A stretch of DNA of 64,000 nucleotides from Papaver somniferum (Eukaryota; Streptophyta; Magnoliopsida; Ranunculales; Papaveraceae), in contig NW_020639929.1 of NCBI RefSeq assembly GCF_003573695.1, forward strand, positions 3,624,406 through 3,688,405, written 5' to 3'. Positions within the stretch are counted from its first letter, which is position 1; each line of letters begins with the position of its first letter. The notes below the pieces were generated by a model. That model saw only the letters and a program-made list of their open reading frames with translations, ran no database searches and was not told where the DNA came from. Below, piece by piece: positions 55,833-64,000 of this stretch. Both the position numbers and the translations under genes were made by a program.

Positions 55833-57578
55833 TTATGGAGATCCTAAACGAATCTCATCCTCTTTACTGACCTCTTTCTCATCCTCTTCACTGACCTCAT
55901 TCTCATCATCTTCACTAACCTCTTGCTTATCATATTCATCCTCATCGCTTGAAAACATAATTACTTGTCCACATGGGGGATGCACATTCAAAGAAATCCA
56001 AAGATACATTTCCGTCGCATAATTTGCACACCAATCCATCGCATAATTATTTTCAAATCTAGGGCAAAATGCTGCACTCCAATAATAATTTGCACACCAA
56101 TCCATCAAGGGTGGTAATGGTCAACCGGTTCTAAGTTTGAGGCCGATAAAATAATAATTTTGAACAAATCCAATAACAAGTCTTCTATCCTTTACACCAT
56201 CATGGCAATGTTTTGTTGGAGGCGCGTAAGTAAAGCTACTACCCGTCCATGCGAAACAATATACGACGCAATCGAAAGTCTCCGCTATTAAAAACCCACA
56301 AATGGTCATTGATATCCAATGTTCTTCGGTAATAATAAAATCCCCATGCAAACGACGTTCAAATGTAATGTACTCCGCTGCCACCCCTGCATCTCCTCTT
56401 GGACCTGTTCTCATCATTGTCTTATAGAATTCTTTGTTTTTACGTAGGGTTTGTTACAATCAGTGCCGAATATAGTTCACTTCATTTTCAGGGGGCACCG
56501 GATTATTCCCTTCTTTAAAATGACCAAGTTGTTCCGCCGTGACGTAATATTTCATCACCTAGCGCGTCGTTCGTTGCTATAATATTCTCATGAATTATTG
56601 GCGATAGATCTTCCAAGTAGTTATCTTATATAAAATTGATAGGCCTCAAATACTTATCGGACTTATCTCTTTTGGGTCCTCTCATCCTGCCAATTTCATG
56701 TACAGTCCTTTTCTCCATTATCTTAGTTTGTGAAGGATACATCTTACCCTTCCCCTTGACATCCTCTTTACTATCCTTTGCTTGTGACGGACAATCATTC
56801 TTATTAACCTCTTTGTTACTTGTTTCGGCTTTTTGAATACTCAGACGACCTCGTTTTCTTGGAGCTTTGACTTCTTCCTCCTTCATAAACTTCTCAATTT
56901 CCTTCTTTGCCTTTTCATACCTTGCATCATGGTATTCAACGTCGGATGAATCCCTTTGAGTAGCCAATAGTTCCTTGTTGGCTTGTCTAGTTTGAAAATT
57001 ATTCATTTTCTTACTCTTCTTACTTTTCGGTTCACTCTTCTTCGGTTCCAAAATATTTTCTTGGGTGAAAGGATACCTGACCGGCATCATGTTGTCCCAT
57101 AGGATTTTCTTTTGAGCTGGGAACATCTTCCTATACATCTCCACCAATTGTTTCCCATTCGTCGTGTCCCATATCTCTAGATCATCCTCGTCGTCTTCGG
57201 TTAGAAGAGGATCGAAGCTTAATTGTTTCCAAAAATGATCAATTCCTCAAATGGTATGATACCATCCTTGTACCGAAGTAGGTCGTGGCGGCATGGAAGT
57301 CCCGTAGATTTCTTCATTTTACAAACACACTCTTCCTCCAAGTTGGCGCCTAATTTCTCAATCAAATCCACTTCTTTCATCAACAAGTCGATGCATAAAT
57401 GGGAGACTCTATAAGTTAATTCCCGTATCCACTTACTATTATAATCCTTGTGTCTTAACATAAGGTTATGCTCGAACGCGTCTTTAATTCTCACAACATC
57501 ACTTTTGAAATATTCGTCAATTGCATCAAAAACCGTGACAAAAGTGTCAACACATCCAAAAAGGTTCTTTTTCAACCG
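55833..57578 (-). pseudogene. Truncated MULE transposase 3' half (copy A)
   Basis: It starts within the region just after the DDE core (LKKNLFGCVDTFVTVFDAID), keeps the SWIM finger (ECVCKMKKSTGLPCRHDLLR), the K-rich linker and the OTU-like tail, and has no 5' half. The frame breaks at 57219 and in the OTU region. A 9-bp deletion near 56550 removes the NCG part of the OTU catalytic loop. A short duplication doubles the FENNYAMDWCANY stretch near 56010-56100. It cannot encode a transposase. Confidence 0.85.
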
Positions 57579-59979
57579 AAGAATTTCGAATACAAAGATC
57601 ACTACTACATTCTTAGAAGGTTTGTCTTTACCCATTTTGGATATTAGAAGAATTCGACTAAAAATTTATTGCAAGGCTATTATGTAACGGGTGTGTAATC
57701 CTCATTTTTTATGAATTTGGAAAGTCTATTTGGAATGATATAATCATTTTTGAGTTCATGAATCATGCAAGCTTTGGCTTATCCTGTAATTTCAGTTCTG
57801 CACCGAATGTTGAAATCCATTGTTCGGCTTTCTTCAAAAATATACTACAAACCGAACCTAGCAGAGTAACTCTGGTTTTTTTTTTGGTCAGGTTCGGATG
57901 GAAGTGAAATAATGTTAGAAGCCGAACCTGACAAAAAAAAATCTGGGTTTTTTTTTGTCAGGTTCGGCTTTCATCAAAATAATACTGCAAGCAAACCTGA
58001 CAGAAAAACTTTGGATTTTCATCACTCTGTCGGGTTCATATTTCCTTGAACTAATGGCACAAGCCGAACCATCTCCCGTGTTCATGGTTCCAGTTTCCAG
58101 AAAACGACACATTCCATAACCAAAAAGTAAATCATTCAAGTATTTCGTTTTGATGTGTACATGTAACTGCAATTCTAGTCAAAATATCATCCTCATCATA
58201 CACGAAAATCAAAAGACACAAAATACGCGGATAAATCCATGAAACATTTTTATGGAGATCCTAAACGAATCTCATCCTCTTTACTGACCTCTTTCTCATT
58301 CTATTCACTGACCTCATTCTCATCATCTTCACTAACCTCTTTCTTATCATCTTCATCCTTATCACTTGAAAACATAATTACTTGTCCACTTGGGAGCTGC
58401 ACATTCAAAGAAATCCAAAGATCCATTTCCGTCACATAATTTGCACACCAATCCATCACATAATTATTTTCAAATCTATTCCAAAAGGCTGCACTCGTCA
58501 ATGGTGGTAATGGGCAACCGGTTCTAAGTTTGAGGCCGATAAAATAAGAATTTTGAACAAATCCAATAACAAGTCTTCTATCATTTACACCATCATTGAA
58601 ATGTTTTGTTGGAGGAGCGTAAGTAAAGCTACTACCCGTCCATGCGAAACAATGTACGACGCAATCGAAAGTCTCCGCTATTAAAAACCCACAAATGGTC
58701 ACTGAAATCCAATGTTCTTCGGTAATAATAACATCCCCATGCAAACGACAATAAAATGCAATGTACTCCGCTGCCACCCCTGCATCTCCTCTTGGACCTA
58801 TTCTCATCATTGTATTATAGAATTCTTTGTTTTTACGTAGGGTTTGTTACAATCAGTGTCGAATATAGTTCACTTCATTTTCAGGGGGCACCAGATTATT
58901 CCCTTCTTTAAAAGGACCAAGTTGTTCCGCTGTGACGTAATATCCACAATTTCATCACCTAGCACGTCGTATGTTGCTATAATATGCTCATGAATTATTG
59001 GCGATAAATCTTCCAAGTAGTTATCGTATATAAAATTGATAGGCCTCAAATACTTATCGGACTTATCTCTTTTAGGTCCTCTCATCCTACCAATTTCATG
59101 TACGGTCCTTTTCTCCTTTATCTTAGTTTGTGAAGGATACATCTTACCCTTCCCCTTGACATCCTCTTTACTATCCTTTGCTTGTGATGGACAATCATTC
59201 TTATTAACCTCTTTGTTACTTGTTTCGGCTTTTTGAATACTCAGACGACCTCGTTTTCTTGAAGATTTGACTTCTTCCTCCTTCATAAACTTCTCAATTT
59301 CCTTCTTTGCCTTTTCATACCTTGTATCATGGTATTCAACGTCGGATGGATCCCTTTGAGTAGCCAATAGTTCCTTGTTGGCTTGTCTAGTTTGAAAATT
59401 ATTCATTTTCTTACTCTTCCTTCTTTTCGGTTCACTCTTCTTCGGTTCCAAAATATTTTCTTGGGTGAAAGGATACATGACCGGCATCATGTTGTCCCAT
59501 AGGATTTTCTTTTGAGCTGGGAACATCTTCCTATACATCTCCACCAATTTTTTCCCATTCGTCGTGTCCCATATCTCTAGATCATCCTCGTCGTCTTCGG
59601 TTGGAAGAGGATCGAAGCTTAATTGTTTCCAAAAATGATAAATATCCTCAAATGGTATGATACGATCCTTGTACCGAAGTAGGTCGTGGCGGCATGGAAG
59701 TCCCGTAGATTTCTTCATTTTACAAACACACTCTTCCTCCAAGTTGGCGCCTAATTTCTCAATCAAATCCACTTCTTTCATCAACAACTCGATGCATAAA
59801 TGGGAGACTCTATAAGTTAATTCCCATAGCCACTTACTATTATAATCCTTGTGTCTGAACATAAGGTTATGCTCGAACGCGGCTTTAATTCTCACAACAT
59901 CACTTTTGAAATATTCGTCAATTGCATCAAAAACCGTGACAAAAGTGTCAACACATCCAAAAAGGTTCTTTTTCAACCG
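57579..59979. repeat. Segmental tandem duplication inside the MULE, copy B
   Basis: Same segment as copy A, continuing at 59980 into the remainder of the transposase gene. Copy B is thus the original 3' end. The two differ by scattered substitutions and short indels, including a 9-bp deletion and a ~57-bp internal duplication specific to copy A. Confidence 0.92.
57770..58075. repeat. TCAGGTTCGGCTT hairpin repeats, copy B
   Basis: Same arrangement as in copy A, with one unit decayed to AAGCAAACCTGACAG. It lies between the 3' ends of the plus- and minus-strand genes, so it may act as a hairpin in either transcript's 3' end. Confidence 0.88.
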
Positions 59980-62301
59980 ATAATGATCCGACTCTACCAT
60001 ACTTGTGGCTTGGTTGTCTAAGTGTTTGTGCCTATATTTGAAACAAGACACGAACCTTTCTTTATTAGGTTCCAACACATGTTTTACCAAGTAAGTAATG
60101 ACATCGGGGTAGTCGGTCTTCCAATGCCTAATAAGCATTTTAAAATTTTCTTCGTAGACATCCTCGATGATTGACCATACCAAAGCTTCCTATTCGCATT
60201 GGAAAGAATCCTACAACATCTCATTATGTTCATATTGTTTCAAGAATTCCTTTTTTTTCTTTACTCGTGTCTCCACCGGTAGCTTAGCAATATTCTCTAA
60301 TTCTTTCAACTTAAGTGGTTGAATTTTCGGTTGGAATTTTTTCCTCAAATTGCACCATATGTAGAAACGTACAAAGAAAATTGAATGCATCCGGAAATAC
60401 CTTCTTAATAGCATACATCAACCATGAATCTTGATCGGAAATGAACACTTTAGGAAGAGCACCCTCCCGAAAGATTAACTTCCATTGTTCTAACCCCCAA
60501 ACATAACTCTCTTTCTTCTCGTTTTTCAAGAAACCAAAATCCATGGTGAAAGGTGCCTTTGTCGACGTATGCCCCATAATGTTCATCAACGGCATCTCAT
60601 ATTTGTTAGTCTTGTATGTGCAATCCAATATAAGAACTTGTGGGAAGCATAAAGCCAATTGGACGCATTCCGTGTGGGCAAGGAAAAGGTGTGTGACTTG
60701 ACCGAAGTCATCCAACTTCTTTTGGAAAGCGTAGTTATGCTTCACCCCTAACCATATTACTTGTTGCATCACCATCTTACCTTTCAAATTGAGTCTTCTA
60801 ATCTTTTGTATTGCATTGTAGATAGTTTGCATAGTCGACTTGTTATTCTTGTTATCCGCCTTCAATTTGCTAAGAATCCTAGACGGTGGAAAACGTGCTC
60901 GTGTCATTTTATCCACTTCTAGCATCTCGTCGGGTTTGAGTCGCGCTACTTTCGCATGTCGATGAAGGTCTTTGGGACGTGGGTGGTTATGACGACAATC
61001 CATATCTTTATTCATTATCCAATATTGATCTTCTTTGTTCAAGGACTTATTCTTGAGGTTGAAAACGATCTTGAAAGGGCAATTTCTTTTCTTCGTCTTC
61101 GTCCTATTCTTTCTCCCGGCCTTCCCAACATATGCGGTACCCTTTTTAACCTTGCTAGCGCCGGTTTCACTATGCTCACAAATCATTTCAAACCGATCCC
61201 CTCGTCTTTGTTGTCCTTCAAATAGTACACAATTTACCTTCATCGCGTGTTCCTCAACCTAATCAAGAACTTCGGGTTTAGTTTTCCATCTCTACGTTCA
61301 TTCCAAAACAAATAATTTGTAAGAAAAACTTTGGAATATTCCGACAACATTAAGGTAAACAAAGAGTTCTTACATACCAAATCATTTTGGAAGTGATCCT
61401 TGGTATCCTCGTGAATTATGTCTACTGGATCAGGTTGATTTTCCATGGGTAAGGTCCGCCAAGCACGATCTACAAAGAATATCACAAGGTTAAATACTAG
61501 AAAAGGAATATAATAGCAATGTTTGGCTCATTCGATAATCATATTATGTGCCGAACCATGAACATTTACAGGTTTTGGCTTATACGATATTCTCAATATG
61601 TGTCGAACCACGAACAATATTTTAACCCAAAAATTAATAAATTCATGTCCGGCTCATACGATAATCATATTATGTGTCGAACCTTGAACATTTAGAGGTT
61701 TCGGCTTATACGATATTGTCAATATATGTCGAACCAATAACAATATTTTAACCCAAAAATTAACAGATTCATGTTCGGCTTATACAATTTTGTCAATATA
61801 AGCCGAACCAGTAATTATTTTTATTCCGCGCTATTCAGGATGTTCTTCGGCTAACTATGAAACTTTCATATAAGACGAACTAGTGTCCAGCAAAAGGGTT
61901 GGAACTAAAAATTATAGGTTCGAAGCATGCTGTAAACATACTCAGTGAGCCGAACCGTTCATCATTTGGTTGATTCGGCTCATAGATGTGAGCCGAACCT
62001 CAACCTGGTTCGCCGAACAATGAAGCAAAAATCCAAACTTTTGATAATTTCGAGCTATAGAAGTGAGATTGAGCATAAGATAGAAGTGTACCTGTGTATT
62101 AGAAGCATTGGGTTCCTCACATATGTACTCATCATCTGGATTTGGCTCATAAAAATCATCATCTTGAGTTTGAGCTTGAGTTTGAGTTTGTGTAAAATCA
62201 TTCTCATAATCTAAGAAATCAGCCATTTGGGAATCATTGTTGTAGTTGATATGTATTTTCCTAGGTTTTTTATATGAATTATGACCCTCCTCATCCTCCA
62301 T
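58250..62301 (-). pseudogene. MULE transposase with FAR1-type finger, DDE core, SWIM finger and OTU-like tail, broken
   Basis: Likely exons: 62301-62092 (ATG at 62301, acidic), 61469-61378 and 61258-~58250. Borders are GT-AG; the exon 1-2 phase is off by one. Exon 3 carries a FAR1/WRKY-GCM1-like finger (MICEHSE ... KKRNCPFKI ... DCRHNHPRP, ~61200-60990). The MULE core follows (VLILDCTYKTNKYEMPLMNI, KVFISDQDSWLMYAIKKVFP). The SWIM finger CVCKMKKSTGLPCRH is at ~59740. After a K/E-rich linker, the OTU-like part reads CGYYVTAEQLGPFKEG, EEHWISVTICGFLIAETFDC, VIGFVQNSYFIGLKLRTGCP. Lesions: a 1-base insertion near 60370, TAG at 60213 and 60192, a frameshift near 58953, stops near 58850, and TAG at 58303. 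Such proteins cut and paste MULE DNA in the nucleus. It converges with the PMD gene. Confidence 0.85.
61510..62040. repeat. TTCGGCTTATACGATA...GCCGAA motif array, intron 1 of the transposase gene
   Basis: Units such as TTTGGCTTATACGATATTCT-CAATATGTGTCGAACCACGA repeat with a ~60-bp spacing, about seven times, in the 620-nt intron. It is the same motif family as in the PMD gene and spacers. Confidence 0.9.
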
Positions 62302-62555
62302 TGAATCAGGAATTAAAATTTTCTCACTTTCTCCTTCTCTTTCTCTCCTTCTTAAACCAAAACTTTGATTTTTTTTCCCCAAATCTTTTCATCTAAACAA
62401 CCTTTATAATTCTGAAAATTATCTTAATCACTAAACAAAATATTTAATCACTAATCCAGATTAGTAATATTAATACGTAAAGGGTAGATTTGCCATTAAA
62501 AAAAAATGGGTTAAGGAGATATCTGATTTTGTTATTTCACAACCTTTTTTTGTCT

Positions 62556-62603
62556 TTATTCAGTATGCGTAGAAAGATTTCAGTATGCCCAAAATCAGGG
62601 TTC
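62556..62603 (-). repeat. Right terminal inverted repeat of the MULE
   Basis: Reads TATGCCCAAAATCAGGGTTC at its outer end, the reverse complement of the left terminus, followed by TTCCTGAA. Confidence 0.9.
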
Positions 62604-62611
62604 TTCCTGAA

Positions 62612-63480
62612 TTAAGAAAATAATATACACCAAGTGAACACTATTGTGCTAACCCATGGCTAGGATTGCATTGTGTTGCTCTCACAAACACCCAAGCCTA
62701 GAAATTCAAAGATTTTGGGGCCCCAAGCCCACTTTCGATATCTTCCACCCCAAACGACACTCTATTTCCCCATAGGAGAGTTTATGACTACGCTCCTGCA
62801 AACTCCTCAATAGATAACGTCTTTTTGTCACATTCATTATCTCATGCATATTTTCTTCTTCACATGAGGTGTTTATGTCGAGTAAAAAAGTTGGTTATCA
62901 ATGACAGTTTAACTAAACTAACAAGCGGGTGAGATATTTTCTTGTGCATGCATGTTTGGTTTATGAAAGTATAAATAGTGGGAAAAACAATTGTATCACC
63001 AACTTATCAATATCATAACTCTGATGCGTCGAAATAGTAAACAAGGTTATTCATCGAGTGAGACATTTATGGGAACTAAAATTATAGAATTTCTATGTGT
63101 ACCTCTCTGGTGCATTAAGAAACCAAGGTGTGTCTGTCAAAAAAGATCTCTACTTTAGGTAACCCGATTCTAGTGTCACTTTTGGGTGCTATATTTTGAT
63201 TTTCTTTGGGAATAAACACGACACTCAGACTATATTGTAAGATTTCTTTTGTTTGTAAATTGATTAATCAAAGTTCTCATTTTTTTCATGTTATATCTTC
63301 CCTTGTATTTATTACATACGTTTTACTTACAACTTGCAAATGGCTTGGACATCTGGTAAAATTTAATTGTATATATTTGAGTATATTGCAAAACAAAGTT
63401 TAAGTGGTCATAACAGACTATTAAAAATTTATTTCATCCATACATCTCTCCCATCTCAAAGTGATTAATATTGCCAAAGG
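62612..63480. other. AT-rich intergenic spacer
   Basis: No gene recognised; a 65-codon frame near 63206 has no support. A stretch near 62975-63085 (ATCAACTTATCAATATCATA-like, then GGGAACTAAAATTATAG) is a diverged relative of one at about 36925-37010, pointing to an old dispersed repeat. Confidence 0.55.
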
Positions 63481-63489
63481 GAAATCTAG

Positions 63490-64000
63490 GTAGTCTTTTT
63501 AAACCAATTTCGAGAGGTGAAATAGCGGTAACGGTTTCGTCAGGGTGATCCCTAATCTTCATTGCTTTTCATTATTTGAGGGGAAGTTTCGATTCATATG
63601 TTGAGCAATGCACAGGATTGGTAACATTTGGGTTTCCCGAGGAAAAATGGGGGAACTAATTAAATTAACCATCAAGTTGCCGGTAATACTATTATTTTTC
63701 TTGATGTGAAGCGTGAACAAGTGGATGTTCTTTGATATTTACTTCTTTGTTTTGAGTTAATTTCTGGGTTTGAAAATTAATTTTTAAGGTGTTGCTCTTG
63801 ATGCAAAGAAGATTTTGCTAACATGTTGAGCGTAAAAGACCTAAGTTTCCTAGTATTTACCTTGGTATACCATTAGGTGATAAATAAGTGGTACTGAAAA
63901 GCGGCCTAAGATTATTAAATTTTGTTTTCGGGACTTTATTCTTGGAATAGGAAGGCAATAGCGAGAGGAGGTAAGTTAACTCTTATTAAAAGTTTTTTTA
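63490..64000 (+). pseudogene. LINE (L1-type non-LTR retrotransposon) reverse transcriptase fragment
   Basis: In shifting frames the plus strand gives RFRQGDP-like at the start, then NTIIFLDVKREQVDVL, CFELISGLKINF, LVYHLGDK and finally WNRKAIARGGKLTLIKS at the window edge. This is the order of the plant L1 reverse-transcriptase C-terminal part (QGDPLSP, ADDT.IF, FE..SGLKIN..KS, YLG.PLG, W....LS.GGR..LIKSVL). Multiple stops and shifts show a dead copy. It continues beyond the window. Confidence 0.78.

Larger units (their letters stand above)
55165..57578. repeat. Segmental tandem duplication inside the MULE, copy A
   Basis: 2.4 kb starting AAGAATTTCGAATACAAAGA and ending TTCTTTTTCAACCG, followed directly by the second copy. 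It contains the 3' tip of the Myb-like exon, motif hairpins, and the 3' half of a transposase gene on the minus strand. Confidence 0.92.
41228..62603. mobile_element. Giant Mutator-like element (MULE), 21.4 kb with nested insertions
   Basis: Left terminus GAACCCTGATTTTGGGCATA; right terminus is its exact reverse complement. The inverted match continues in weaker form for ~45 bp (AAATCTTT, GCATAC). Flanks TTCCTAAA (41220-41227) and TTCCTGAA (62604-62611) look like an 8-bp duplication with one change. Inside are a plus-strand plant mobile domain gene and a minus-strand MULE transposase gene, convergent. Each starts 270-300 bp from a terminus, the classic autonomous Mutator layout. Without the 3.4-kb solo LTR and the ~6.2-kb tandem LTR array the element would be ~11.8 kb. 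A shared motif family fills its introns and spacers. Confidence 0.85.

Noticed and set aside
1..64000. tRNA, rRNA or CRISPR loci
   Set aside because: No cloverleaf with conserved tRNA boxes, no ribosomal sequence and no spacer-repeat pattern was seen; the repeats are satellites, minisatellites or transposon motifs.

Overview
This is nuclear DNA of a flowering plant, from a repeat-dense and probably pericentromeric or subtelomeric region. The evidence is: a long array of ~169-bp satellite monomers; plant-type LTR retrotransposons (Ty3/Gypsy Tat lineage, a Ty1/Copia remnant, several solo LTRs); Tc1/Mariner MITEs; a Mutator-like element carrying a plant mobile domain gene; a plant F-box pseudogene; and a LINE fragment. 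I see no intact host gene and no tRNA, rRNA or CRISPR. The F-box reading style would fit a Ranunculales-type eudicot such as poppy, but that is a guess.

Layout. 1-10,750: satellite array with a ~5-kb higher-order duplication. 10,751-15,201: decayed Copia-type remnant ending in one LTR. 15,202-36,540: a nested region. Its oldest layer is a minus-strand pseudogene of the transcription elongation factor SPT5, now in four pieces (about 36.4, 20.3, 17.6 and 16.7 kb). It is split by an F-box pseudogene block, a young 13.5-kb Tat Gypsy element (20,502-33,960, 5-bp target duplication), a 2.5-kb foldback element holding a nested MITE, and a 684-bp solo LTR. 36,540-41,219: AT-rich spacer with a 2.1-kb terminal-inverted-repeat element. 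41,228-62,603: a 21.4-kb Mutator-like element (MULE). 62,612-64,000: spacer and a LINE reverse-transcriptase fragment.

The Gypsy element is the best preserved unit. Its LTRs are ~99% identical. Gag-protease and pol lie in one frame separated by a UAG in the context UAG-CAA-UUA, the tobamovirus-type readthrough context. Downstream of pol, on the opposite strand, lies a gene with five phase-compatible coding exons plus a 5'UTR intron. It encodes a ~1,150-residue protein with a long coiled coil and has one premature stop.

The MULE carries two convergent genes. The left, plus-strand gene encodes a plant mobile domain (MAIN/MAIL type) protein and may end in a Myb/SANT-like exon. The right, minus-strand gene encodes a transposase with a FAR1-type zinc finger, a MULE DDE core, a SWIM finger and a C-terminal OTU-like domain. 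Both genes are broken. A family of short motifs (TTCGGCTTAT ... GCCGAA) fills the introns and spacers of this element and I did not see it elsewhere in the window. The element was later invaded by a 3.4-kb solo LTR and a tandem LTR-internal-LTR-internal-LTR array, and its transposase 3' end was tandemly duplicated. All boundaries, identities and splice sites were read by eye.
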